Shown piece by piece: positions 37,388 to 45,303 of a stretch of DNA of 64,000 bases. The notes beneath the pieces are model-generated. The model was not told the origin of the DNA. It did no database searches and worked only from the letters and a program-made list of their open reading frames with translations. The position numbers and the translations under genes are program-made. Source of the DNA: Primorskyibacter flagellatus (GTDB taxonomy: Bacteria > Pseudomonadota > Alphaproteobacteria > Rhodobacterales > Rhodobacteraceae); assembly GCF_900176485.1 (NCBI RefSeq), contig NZ_FWYD01000002.1, positions 186,001-250,000 on the forward strand. Direction: 5' to 3'. Positions within the stretch are counted from its first letter, which is position 1. Every line of letters starts with the position of its first letter.

Positions 37388-37668
37388 CAAGAGATCGGTG
37401 CAAAACACGCAGCCCGGCTCTTGGAAGCTAAATGAATGATCGACCGGCGCAACACCGTGTCTGACCGGTTACGGGCGGCCACGCAGGCAAGATTTATCCG
37501 AATGATCCGCGGGCCGCGCCCGGCATACCGCGCTGCGCCGGGAGCAGACAGTTTGCATAAGGACCGCGTTGCGATCTGAAAGGGCCACGCGCCTGGACCG
37601 AACAAAAAAGGCAAGAACCAACGATAACAAGAGCAGATCTTGGGGGCCCTTCGGGGCCCCATTTTTTG
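37388..37668 (+). ncRNA. candidate small RNA, about 280 nt
   Basis: The interval from the predicted start near 37388 to the terminator has all the marks of a non-coding RNA gene. It opens with a 7-base stem, CCAAGAG (37387-37393) pairing with CTCTTGG (37418-37424). Further complementary GC blocks lie inside. It ends in a tetraloop terminator. It does not carry landmarks I know for tmRNA, RNase P RNA, SRP RNA or 6S RNA. A long 3' extension of the folC mRNA is a less likely alternative, because of the internal promoter. Confidence 0.65.
37643..37667 (+). terminator. strong rho-independent terminator with TTCG tetraloop
   Basis: GGGGCCC (37643-37649), loop TTCG, GGGCCCC (37654-37660), then A and six Ts. 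The T run is only on the plus strand, so it serves plus-strand transcription and not zapE. Confidence 0.95.
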
Positions 37669-37711
37669 CCGCCAGTTGTGACGGGAACAAGGGTTCAGGC
37701 GGCGGCTGAAA

Positions 37712-38776
37712 TCAACCGGCCTGCCCCCAGCCGTCGGATTGCATTTCGCGCAACCGACTTGCCGTGCGTTCGAACTCGAAAGTGCCCTCACCTTCGACAT
37801 ACAGCATCTCCGGCTCTGCGGCGGCGCTGGCAATCAGGCGCACTTTCGCCTCGTACAGCGCATCTATCAGCGTGACGAACCGCTTCGCCTCGTTGAAATT
37901 CTGTCGTGAAAGACGCGGAATATCCTCGACAATCAGGACACGCACCGCGTCAGCAATCGCCAGATAATCCGCCGGACCCAGCATATGTCCACAAAGCTGG
38001 TAGAAAGAGACCCTCGCGACACCGTTGTGATACCGTGGCAACTCTATCCGTCGGCCTTTGACAACAATCTCCAGCTCTTCAGAGCGACCCCCTGTCAGAT
38101 CCTGCCAGATTGCTTCAATCTCTTGCCTCGCGGCCGCATCCGGTGGGGTGAAGTACACTTTTGATCCGCTCAACCGATCCTGCCGGTAATCCGTGTCAGA
38201 GCGCAATTCATGCACCACCATCCGGTCATTCAAGAGCTTTATGAACGGCAGGAAAAGCTGGCGGTTCAAGCCATCCTTGTAAAGGTCGTTCGGCACCCGG
38301 TTTGAGGTCGTCACAACCACGACGCCGGCTTGAAATAGCATTTCGAACAGCCGGCCAACCAGCATCGCATCGGTGATGTCGGTGATCTGCATCTCGTCAA
38401 AGGCCAGCACCTTGACGCTGTCGGCCACGGATTTTGCGACAGGTTTCAGCGCATCCTCAACGCCGTCCTGACGGGCCTTGTGCAGAGCCGTATGAATTTC
38501 CTGCATAAATGCGTGGAAATGGACGCGCCGAACGGGAATGTCATCCAGGGCTTCGACAAACAGATCCATAAGCATCGACTTGCCACGCCCGACCCCCCCC
38601 CAAAGATAAAGCCCTTTTGGCGGTTCAGGTGCCCGCCGGAACAAACCGCGCTTCGGCGCATTCTCAAGGCTGTTCTGAATGCGTTCAAATTCCGCGAGCA
38701 CAGAGCGCTGAGAGGCATCCTCTGTCAGTTCACCATCGGCGACGCGGCGCTCGTATATTGTGTTCACACTGGCCAT
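37712..38776 (-). CDS. zapE: AFG1-family ATPase, cell division protein ZapE
   Basis: This 354-residue P-loop ATPase has Walker A LYLWGGVGRGKSMLM at about residues 57-71, Walker B LAFDEMQITDITDAM, and the arginine-containing TSNRVPNDLYKDGLNR. ZapE affects Z-ring stability in Escherichia coli; mitochondrial AFG1 acts in protein quality control. The ATG at 38776 is where family similarity starts, but the ribosome site is weak. Confidence 0.93.
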   Translation of the reverse strand: MASVNTIYERRVADGELTEDASQRSVLAEFERIQNSLENAPKRGLFRRAPEPPKGLYLWGGVGRGKSMLMDLFVEALDDIPVRRVHFHAFMQEIHTALHKARQDGVEDALKPVAKSVADSVKVLAFDEMQITDITDAMLVGRLFEMLFQAGVVVVTTSNRVPNDLYKDGLNRQLFLPFIKLLNDRMVVHELRSDTDYRQDRLSGSKVYFTPPDAAARQEIEAIWQDLTGGRSEELEIVVKGRRIELPRYHNGVARVSFYQLCGHMLGPADYLAIADAVRVLIVEDIPRLSRQNFNEAKRFVTLIDALYEAKVRLIASAAAEPEMLYVEGEGTFEFERTASRLREMQSDGWGQAG

Positions 38777-38928
38777 GGTTCGGCATAGCGCGCCTGCGCA
38801 CGGATGTGTAGATGCTATGAATCTCGAGGAGTGCTTCGGCACAGAGGCCCCGGCTCAGGGCCGGGGCAGGCGACGCGCGCCGCCACGGCATTTACAAACC
38901 CCCTGAGCGTTGGCTTGTGGTCTTAAGG

Positions 38929-39399
38929 TCAAGATGCGGCGGCGCGCAATTCTCGTTCCAACGCGTTCAGAAAGCGGGACCGGTCGGCCTTGGAGAACCC
39001 TTTCCCGCCGCCCTGCCGGAATGGATCGGCGGCTCTGAGATCCGTCATCAGATCGCGCATGCCAAGCTGTGCGCCTATATTTGCCTCCGTCAACGCCTCG
39101 CCATTGTGGCGTAGTACACGCGCGCCGTTGGCCACGCATTTGGCGGCCAATGGTATGTCGCCCGTCACCACCACATCACCTTTGCCCGCCCGGTCAGCGA
39201 TCCACATATCGGCAATATCGGGGCCTTCGGAAACCACCACAAGTTCAACCAGCGGATTTGCGGGCGGGCGCAGACCACCGTTGCAGACCAGCTTCATCTC
39301 TACCCGGTGACGGCTGGCGACCTGTTCCGCCTCGGCTTTGACCGGGCAGGCATCTGCATCAACGTAGACCGTCACGCGCGCACCATCGTGGCAAACCAT
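38929..39399 (-). CDS. YaiI/YqxD-family (DUF188) protein
   Basis: The 156-residue protein fits DUF188, a PIN-like fold of unknown function: [38 protein letters not shown] and [17 protein letters not shown]. The start is uncertain. The ATG at 39399 lacks a clear ribosome site, and a GTG at 39375 sits where most homologues start. Confidence 0.88.
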   Translation of the reverse strand: MVCHDGARVTVYVDADACPVKAEAEQVASRHRVEMKLVCNGGLRPPANPLVELVVVSEGPDIADMWIADRAGKGDVVVTGDIPLAAKCVANGARVLRHNGEALTEANIGAQLGMRDLMTDLRAADPFRQGGGKGFSKADRSRFLNALERELRAAAS

Positions 39400-39487
39400 G
39401 ATTGTTTTGGACTGATTTCCACGACACCCTCCAATTGTCCAATACCGCAAGGGGCTAGACCGGATTGCATTGTCAGGGCAAGCGCCA

Positions 39488-40417
39488 TCAGGCCACCGTC
39501 ACCCAGGCAATCACGGCCGAGACTGTCAGGATGCTCGCCGCTGTCGATATCAGGATCGCGGCAGACACACGCTGCGGTGCCACCCCGTAATGCTGTGCAA
39601 GGATAAAGACATTGCCCGCCACCGGCAGCGACGCGGCACTGATCACGACAGCAGCCTTATACGGCTCCACCGGGAACAGAAACAGCGCGCCAATGGCCAC
39701 AAAGGCTGGATGCAGGATCAGTTTGCAGAAGCTGATCCAGACTGCGATGCTCATCCTTTCAGCAGATTTCGTGGCCAGTGAAGCGCCGATTGCAAACAGG
39801 GCGCCCGGCGTCGCGGCAGCCCCAAGAATGGTCATGAAATCGTTGATCGGCGCGGGCAGGGCGACCCCGGTAGAGGACCAGCCAAGCCCCAGGACCATCG
39901 ACACGATCATCGGGTTTTTCAGCAATCCCAGCCCGACGCTCCGCAAGATGCCCAACGACATCCGCCCATCCCGCGATCCGGTTATCAGGATCACGATCAG
40001 GGAGGAGAACACGATCAGGTCAATCGACAACACCAGGATGATCGGGCCGACCGCGTCCTGGCCCAGCAACACGGCCAGCATCGGCACGCCCAGAAACCCG
40101 GTATTTCCGATGCACGCGCATTGTGCCTCTACGGCCGTTGTCTGAACGTCCAGCCCGCGCAGAAACCCAACGACCGACGCAATGCCGTAGACGAAGGCCG
40201 TTCCCCAAAGGTAGGCCGCCGCAAGCCGCGCATCATAGATTTCGGCGAATGATAGATTTGCCGAAAACCGGAACAACATCGCCGACAGTGCAAAGTAGAA
40301 AACGAACTTTGTGAGGTAAGCTGTCGCCTCGGCGGAAAAGAACTTCGTACGCCCCGCCCCATAGCCCAGAGCAATGAGTGCAAAGAAGGGAAGCGTTCTG
40401 AAGAAAATCTCGACCAT
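39488..40417 (-). CDS. AEC-family transporter (auxin efflux carrier type)
   Basis: This 309-residue membrane protein has about ten segments in two inverted halves, typical of the AEC family, whose bacterial members export or import small carboxylates. Family blocks are [10 protein letters not shown] near the N-terminus, [10 protein letters not shown] and the C-terminal [18 protein letters not shown]. The substrate is unknown. It stands alone between same-strand genes. Confidence 0.87.
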   Translation of the reverse strand: MVEIFFRTLPFFALIALGYGAGRTKFFSAEATAYLTKFVFYFALSAMLFRFSANLSFAEIYDARLAAAYLWGTAFVYGIASVVGFLRGLDVQTTAVEAQCACIGNTGFLGVPMLAVLLGQDAVGPIILVLSIDLIVFSSLIVILITGSRDGRMSLGILRSVGLGLLKNPMIVSMVLGLGWSSTGVALPAPINDFMTILGAAATPGALFAIGASLATKSAERMSIAVWISFCKLILHPAFVAIGALFLFPVEPYKAAVVISAASLPVAGNVFILAQHYGVAPQRVSAAILISTAASILTVSAVIAWVTVA

Positions 40418-40552
40418 TGGGATCTGGTAGCACGCTCCCCGGTGCCGTCAATCAGTGATTGGCGAGACGAACGACACCCTGCGCCTGGTGCCCGGCACCT
40501 TTGGTTTCGGCACAAATCCGGCGGTCGGCCGCAAATCGGGCGATGGCGCGCC

Positions 40553-41527
40553 CTAGCCGCTGCCGATCAGCACACCGGCAGCAAACACCAACGCCCCGCC
40601 CAGCACCACCTGAAACGCAGCCCGGAAGAACGGCGTTTGCATATAGCGGTTCTGGATCCAGGCGATGGCCCATAGCTCTACAAAAACGATGATGATGGCG
40701 ATGGTCGTCGCGGTCCAGAAGGAGGGAATAAGATAAGGCAGCGCGTGGCCCAAGCCGCCCAGCGTTGTCATCACCCCTGAGGCCACGCCGCGCTTGATCG
40801 GTGATCCGCGCCCCGATAACTCTCCATCATCCGAGGCCGCCTCGGTAAAGCCCATCGAGATACCAGCCCCGACGGACGCCGCAAGCCCGACAAGGAAGGT
40901 CGTCCAGGTGTCATGTGTGGCAAAGGCAACCGCGAAGATCGGCGCAAGCGTCGAGACAGAGCCATCCATCAGCCCCGCAAGGCCCGGCTGCACCCAGGTC
41001 AGGATGAATTTGCGATGCGCGCCACGGTCCTCTTCGGCGCGGGCATCATCATTCAGATGTTGTTCCACCAACCGATCGGCCGCGTGTTGGTGTCCGGCCT
41101 CGGCAGCGGCCAGATCGCCCAGCAACTTACGGGTTTCGGCATCGGTGCTGCGCTTTGCGGCGGTCAGGTAGAATTGTTCTGCGTCAGCTTCCATCGCTGC
41201 GGCTTCATCACGGATCCGATCCAAGCCAAGGTTTTCGATCAGCCAGACCGGGCGGCGTGCGTAATAACCTGCGACATGTTCGCGACGGATCAAGGGAATG
41301 ACCTCGCCGAACCGTTTGCGATGCAGGGCAATCAACGACGCGCGATGGCCGTCCTCTTCGACGGCCATACCGTCAAAGACCTTGGCTGACTCCGGAAAAT
41401 CCGCGCGCAACCGCTCTGCATAGCTTCGGTAAATCCGCGCATCATCCTCTTCCGACGAAATAGCAAGCGCCAGCACTTCCTGCTCGCTCAGGTCTTTGAA
41501 ATGTCGCCGCTGAGTGAAATACCGCAT
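40553..41527 (-). CDS. mbfA: membrane-bound ferritin-VIT1 iron/manganese exporter
   Basis: The 324-residue protein fuses an N-terminal ferritin-like diiron domain (Glu/His-rich helices such as AISSEEDDARIYRSYAERL, AVEEDGHRASL and AEAGHQHAADRL) to a C-terminal VIT1/CCC1-type membrane domain with about five segments (from PGLAGLMDGSVSTLAPIF). This is the layout of MbfA, an iron exporter that protects alphaproteobacteria from iron and peroxide stress. The ATG at 41527 has GGAG upstream. An Irr-type box lies 12 bases before the start. Confidence 0.93.
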   Translation of the reverse strand: MRYFTQRRHFKDLSEQEVLALAISSEEDDARIYRSYAERLRADFPESAKVFDGMAVEEDGHRASLIALHRKRFGEVIPLIRREHVAGYYARRPVWLIENLGLDRIRDEAAAMEADAEQFYLTAAKRSTDAETRKLLGDLAAAEAGHQHAADRLVEQHLNDDARAEEDRGAHRKFILTWVQPGLAGLMDGSVSTLAPIFAVAFATHDTWTTFLVGLAASVGAGISMGFTEAASDDGELSGRGSPIKRGVASGVMTTLGGLGHALPYLIPSFWTATTIAIIIVFVELWAIAWIQNRYMQTPFFRAAFQVVLGGALVFAAGVLIGSG

Positions 41528-41539
41528 CACTGACTCCGT

Positions 41540-41554
41540 TTAGAATGGTTCTAA
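41540..41554 (-). promoter_or_regulatory. Irr box (iron control element) of mbfA
   Basis: TTAGAA-TGG-TTCTAA is a perfect inverted repeat. It matches the iron control element bound by the Irr regulator upstream of mbfA in other alphaproteobacteria. Its closeness to the start codon fits repression by Irr when iron is low. Confidence 0.8.
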
Positions 41555-41679
41555 TGTAACTCCTTCCCAGAAGGCTGCAAGCGCAAAAACGTGAACGGAA
41601 CCGTTTGCCGCACTCCTTGTGAACTGAACCACCTTGTTTAGATGCCAGTCAGAGATGACAGACCTGAAAGGACGTTCCG

Positions 41680-41847
41680 ATGATCCGCTCGACATTTCTG
41701 CTGACGGCGCTTCTGACATTGCCGGTTGCCGCGCAGGCATCGCGGGGGCCCGTCGATCCACCAGTGGCGCTTTGCCCCGATACGACCGGCCCGACGCACC
41801 CGGTGCCGACAGAGTGTCTGACGACGTTTGATGCAGTGTGCAAGTGA
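41680..41847 (+). CDS. small secreted peptide of unknown function (55 residues)
   Basis: The frame encodes 55 residues: a signal peptide (MIRSTFLLTALLTLPVAAQA) followed by a 35-residue Pro-rich mature part with three cysteines (ALCPDTTG, PTECLTT, DAVCK). AAGGA lies nine bases before the ATG. It is divergent from mbfA and lies 63 bases before tetR on the same strand. I do not recognise it; it is short enough to be missed by standard gene calling. Confidence 0.6.
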   Translation: MIRSTFLLTALLTLPVAAQASRGPVDPPVALCPDTTGPTHPVPTECLTTFDAVCK

Positions 41848-41856
41848 CGCCGTCTC

Positions 41857-41892
41857 TTGCCTGAACTGAACTGTCCGGTCTATAGTCCAGAC
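41857..41892 (+). promoter_or_regulatory. tetR promoter with overlapping palindromic operator
   Basis: TTGCCT (41857-41862), an 18-base spacer and TATAGT (41881-41886) form a promoter 25 bases before the tetR start. A 20-base imperfect palindrome, GTCCGGTCTATAGTCCAGAC (41873-41892, 8 of 10 pairs), covers the -10 element and suits autorepression by the TetR dimer. Confidence 0.6.
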
Positions 41893-41910
41893 GATCACGG
41901 GAGATTGGGA

Positions 41911-42525
41911 ATGAATACGCAGACTTCGATCCGCAAGGGTCGGAAATTCGATCAAGTGCTCGAAGGTGCGCGCACGGTTTTCATGGCTGACGGGTTCGAA
42001 GGCGCAAGCGTCGACGACATCGCCCGCGCGGCCGGGGTGTCGAAGGCGACGCTTTACAGCTATTTCCCAGACAAGCGGCTGCTGTTCATGGAGGTGGCCA
42101 CAACCGAATGCTGTCGGCAATCGGATCAGGCACCGCAGGACATCGACATGTCCGGGCCACCGCAGCTTGTTCTCGATCAGGTCGGACGCACCTTCCTGCG
42201 TTTTATCACGTCAAAATTCGGGCAGCAGATCTTTCGGCTCTGCGTGGCGGAAGGCGACCGGTTTCCCGATCTTGCCCACGCTTTCTACGAATCCGGCCCG
42301 ATGGCGATGCAGCGCATGATCATCGAGTATTTTCGTCAATCCATCGCGCGCGGCGAGTTGCGGATAGACGACCTTGACCTTGCCGCCAGTCAGTTTGCAG
42401 AGCTGTGCAAAGCCGATCTGTGGACACAGCTTGTGTTTGGCATCGCGCAGGAACACTCGAATACGGATATCGACCGGGTGGTCACCGGGGCCGTGGACAC
42501 GTTCATGGCGCGCTACGGCACCTGA
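41911..42525 (+). CDS. TetR/AcrR-family transcriptional regulator
   Basis: The 204-residue protein has an N-terminal TetR helix-turn-helix (ARTVFMADGFEGASVDDIAR, AAGVSKATLYSYFPDKRLLF) and a helical ligand-binding C-terminal domain of the AefR-like type. GGAG precedes the ATG at 41911. A palindrome over its own promoter suggests autorepression. Its other targets are not obvious; neither neighbour is a transporter of the usual TetR kind. Confidence 0.92.
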   Translation: MNTQTSIRKGRKFDQVLEGARTVFMADGFEGASVDDIARAAGVSKATLYSYFPDKRLLFMEVATTECCRQSDQAPQDIDMSGPPQLVLDQVGRTFLRFITSKFGQQIFRLCVAEGDRFPDLAHAFYESGPMAMQRMIIEYFRQSIARGELRIDDLDLAASQFAELCKADLWTQLVFGIAQEHSNTDIDRVVTGAVDTFMARYGT

Positions 42526-42552
42526 AACAGCGCCGCTTTTGCATCCCCTGCG

Positions 42553-43266
42553 CTAGTCCAGTCGCCGTACCATGATCTGATTGCCAGCTCCGCGCTTTGT
42601 CTCGAACACCTTCAGATCCGCCACAAGGTCGCTGAGTTTGCGTTTGCCATAGGTCCGGGTGTCAAAATCGGGGTTGGAGGCGACGATGAACTGGCCAAGC
42701 TGACCCAGCGTGTACCAATCATCCTCCTGCTCAATCGAATCCATCGCTGTTGCGATCAGTCGGCGCGCCTCGTCCAGCTTGCCGGAACTTGCGCGCGGCG
42801 CGTTTTCAGCGCGTGCATCGTCACCGCCAAGGTTCTCAACAAAGATGAACCTTTTGCAGGCTTTACGGAACGCTTCCGGCGTCTTGGCCTGACCAATCCC
42901 GAACACGTCCAGCCCCTGTTCTCGGATGCGGCTGGCCAAACGGGTAAAATCGCTGTCCGAGGACACAAGCACAAACCCGTCGAACCGGCCTGAATGCAGC
43001 AGGTCCATCGCGTCAATCACCAACGCGATGTCGCTGGCATTCTTGCCGACGGTATTGGCGGGCTGGTGATGCGGCACCATGCCGAATTCCGACTGAACCT
43101 TCGACCAGCCATTCATCTGCGGGCTGGAAAAATCACCATAGCAGCGCCGCACACTTGCCTCCCCCAGCGCCGCGATCTCTTCGAAGATCGCCTTGGCATG
43201 TTTCGGAGACGTGTTGTCGCCGTCGATCAGCACCGCCAGAAGCGGGGTTTGTGCCTTGTCTGCCAC
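42553..43266 (-). CDS. NYN-domain (PIN-like) protein with C-terminal OST-HTH/LOTUS domain
   Basis: The 237-residue protein has an N-terminal NYN nuclease-like domain with the acidic residues in AVLIDGDNTSPKHAKAI, ASDIALVIDAMDLLHSG and VLVSSDSDFTRLASRIRE. A C-terminal OST-HTH/LOTUS-like domain follows (DDWYTLGQLGQFIVASNPDF, TYGKRKLSDLVADL). It is probably an RNA-binding ribonuclease of unknown target. The start is a GTG with AGGA upstream. Confidence 0.88.
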   Translation of the reverse strand: MADKAQTPLLAVLIDGDNTSPKHAKAIFEEIAALGEASVRRCYGDFSSPQMNGWSKVQSEFGMVPHHQPANTVGKNASDIALVIDAMDLLHSGRFDGFVLVSSDSDFTRLASRIREQGLDVFGIGQAKTPEAFRKACKRFIFVENLGGDDARAENAPRASSGKLDEARRLIATAMDSIEQEDDWYTLGQLGQFIVASNPDFDTRTYGKRKLSDLVADLKVFETKRGAGNQIMVRRLD

Positions 43267-43311
43267 GGAGGGCTCCTTGTGGATGGGTAATACGGGTTTG
43301 CCCCTAGCCTG

Positions 43312-43803
43312 TCACAGATGGCGGTACATAACCAGCGCATCGACAAACCCATCATCCGGGTGGCGAAAAGCCCCCGGCAACCGGCCCACCACGGCGAACC
43401 CTGCGCGCTGCCAGATGTCGATGGCGCGGGTGTTGCTGACCACGACAAAGTTGAACTGCATCGCAAGAAAGCCAACCGTCGCCGCCTGGTCCAGCGCATG
43501 ATCCAGCATCCTACGCGCCACGCCGCGGCCCTGCGCGTCAAGCGAGGTGACGAAGCCGCAATTGCAGACATGCGCGCCACCGCCCTGCTGATTGGCTTTC
43601 AGATAGTAGCTGCCCAGTGGCACGTCGCCTTCCTCGACGATCCATGCTTCGCGCCCTGTCCCCGTCCAATAGGCCAGTGCATCCCGGCGCGAGATCTGCG
43701 GGTCGATGGCATAGGTGTCACCGGCCCGGAATACCGGTTCCAGCATTGCCCAAAGCACGCCTGCATCGGCAGGTTCGGCCACCCGAAAGACAAGATCGCT
43801 CAT
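43312..43803 (-). CDS. GNAT-family N-acetyltransferase
   Basis: This 163-residue GNAT protein has the acetyl-CoA pyrophosphate loop in LDAQGRGVARRMLDHAL and the C-terminal AIDIWQRAGFAVVGRLPGAF. It transfers an acetyl group to an unknown amine. Its ATG overlaps the stop of the upstream ion-channel gene by four bases. Confidence 0.88.
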   Translation of the reverse strand: MSDLVFRVAEPADAGVLWAMLEPVFRAGDTYAIDPQISRRDALAYWTGTGREAWIVEEGDVPLGSYYLKANQQGGGAHVCNCGFVTSLDAQGRGVARRMLDHALDQAATVGFLAMQFNFVVVSNTRAIDIWQRAGFAVVGRLPGAFRHPDDGFVDALVMYRHL

Positions 43804-44564
43804 TTCATACCTTCGGTCTCAATCCGCATGGGTTCGCCGCAATGTTTGCAATGCACTGCATCCGCATCATGCAGCAAAAGTCCGCAAACCTTGCAGGGCT
43901 GGCGCACCTTTGTGGGCCGAAACAAGACCTGTGCAAGCCGCAGGAACAATGTGACGCCGCAGATCATCACCACGACCGAGATCAGCCGCCCCCACGTCCC
44001 GTTCAGAGTAATATCCCCGAACCCGGTCGTGGTCAGCGCCGTCACGGTGAAATACATCGCATCGGCATAATTTCCGATCTGCGAATTGCTTCGATATTGC
44101 GTGGCATAGACCAGCCCCGTCATCACGAACAGGAACACCACCAGATTGATCGCGGCGACCAGAAGCTCTTCGTTTTGCCGAAACAGGCGAAAATCCTGCC
44201 GTAGCCGCCTGAGCAATTGGTAAGTGTGCAACAGGCGCAAGGTGCGCAGGATACGAAGAAAGCCAAGTCCTTCTCCGGCGAGCGGGGCCAGAAACGAGAT
44301 GATCGCCACGATGTCTGCCAAGGTCACGGGCAGGATCAGAAACTTCAAACGCCGCTCTGCAAGCGTCAGTCTGGCAACGAAATCCACCAGAAAGACGATG
44401 CCGAACACCGTATCGATTGTCTCGACCACCCTGCCATGATCGCCAAAAGACGTTGTTATCACATAGCCGATTGTGAACAGGTCAAACGCCAGCAGCGCAT
44501 AACGGAAGGTATGGGCGCGATCACTCTCGCCTTCGTACAGATCTCGCAACCAGCTCTTGACCAT
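43800..44564 (-). CDS. voltage-gated-type potassium channel with C-terminal zinc ribbon
   Basis: The 254-residue protein looks like a six-segment voltage-gated cation channel. The S4-like segment RILRTLRLLHTYQLLRRLR is at about residues 104-122. The pore helix and selectivity filter TTTGFGD are at 178-184, indicating potassium selectivity. After the last segment comes a four-cysteine zinc ribbon (CKVC at 224-227, CKHC at 239-242), unusual in this family. GAGGAGG precedes the ATG. The downstream GNAT gene is coupled. Confidence 0.88.
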   Translation of the reverse strand: MVKSWLRDLYEGESDRAHTFRYALLAFDLFTIGYVITTSFGDHGRVVETIDTVFGIVFLVDFVARLTLAERRLKFLILPVTLADIVAIISFLAPLAGEGLGFLRILRTLRLLHTYQLLRRLRQDFRLFRQNEELLVAAINLVVFLFVMTGLVYATQYRSNSQIGNYADAMYFTVTALTTTGFGDITLNGTWGRLISVVVMICGVTLFLRLAQVLFRPTKVRQPCKVCGLLLHDADAVHCKHCGEPMRIETEGMK

Positions 44565-44925
44565 CCCGCCTCCTCGCCAACGTATCCCGCGGGCCGATCC
44601 GCGCCCGATCAAGCCACCTGGCACCCACACCAATAGGCCGTTCAGGCGGCACCCTTAGTCAGCACCGTTCCGACGGCCTGTCACCCACATTGTGCGATCA
44701 TGGCCTTGGTTGCAACGCGCCTTGGGTTGGATGCCGTCAAACCATGCAAGGTTGGCCAAACACACTGCGCTTGGGTCCGGTTGCACCAGTTGCCACGCAG
44801 CGCCAATCAAGAATCGAGCATCGGCAAAGCCGATACCGCTGGATTACGGCATTGTTTTCTGAAGGGTGGTCAAATCCGTGCTCAAAACGCTTGCTTTGCC
44901 GTGCGCGCAGGGCAACTGTCGGGAC
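44565..44925. other. 361-base divergent region, nothing definite
   Basis: The region lies between the divergent channel and DUF2794 genes. I see only a short hairpin, ATCGGC-AAA-GCCGAT at 44820-44834, and no promoter I would defend. Confidence 0.5.
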
Positions 44926-45264
44926 ATGAACAGTCTCACGCCATTTCCGGGCAATCAGGCCTCGGCTCAGATATCCTTTCACCGCACCGAGCTGGGGGTG
45001 ATCCTGTCGCTTTACGGCCGCATGGTCGCCGCTGGAGAATGGCGCGACTACGGCATTTCCAGCCTTCGTGACGTCGCGATCTTTTCGATCTTTCGCCGCA
45101 CCGCGGAACACCCTCTCTACCGGATCGAGAAACGCCCGAAACTGCGCAATCGACAGGGCCAGTATGCGGTGATCGGCATGGACGGGCAGATCCTGAAACG
45201 TGGCCACGACCTGCGCGCCGTGCTGCGCGTGCTGGAGCGTAAGCTCATTCGTTCGGTAGACTGA
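44926..45264 (+). CDS. DUF2794 protein
   Basis: The 112-residue protein matches DUF2794, a small alphaproteobacterial family: ISFHRTELGVILSLYGRMVA, WRDYGISSLRDVAIFSIFRR and LYRIEKRPKLRNRQGQYAV. It has no signal peptide or membrane segment, and its function is unknown. It is convergent with the NlpC/P60 gene. The ATG at 44926 is where family similarity starts. Confidence 0.87.
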   Translation: MNSLTPFPGNQASAQISFHRTELGVILSLYGRMVAAGEWRDYGISSLRDVAIFSIFRRTAEHPLYRIEKRPKLRNRQGQYAVIGMDGQILKRGHDLRAVLRVLERKLIRSVD

Positions 45265-45303
45265 CCGCGACCGATCCGCCCACGACGCAGGCGGATGACG
45301 ATG

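Larger units (their letters stand above)
37316..37711. other. 396-base folC-zapE interval holding a probable sRNA gene
   Basis: No conserved protein is encoded. Short frames exist on the plus strand (for example a 10-codon one at 37432 and a 25-codon one at 37502), but none has a convincing ribosome site. A near-consensus promoter and a strong terminator, both on the plus strand, bracket about 280 bases; see the separate entries. Confidence 0.75.

Noticed and set aside
37432-37579. Short plus-strand frames inside the candidate sRNA
   Set aside because: The 10- and 25-codon frames lack convincing ribosome sites and recognisable content; they are kept only as an alternative to test.
38847-38867. 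GC hairpin GCCCCGGC/GCCGGGGC as a terminator of the DUF188 gene
   Set aside because: No T run follows on the minus strand, so I do not call it a terminator.
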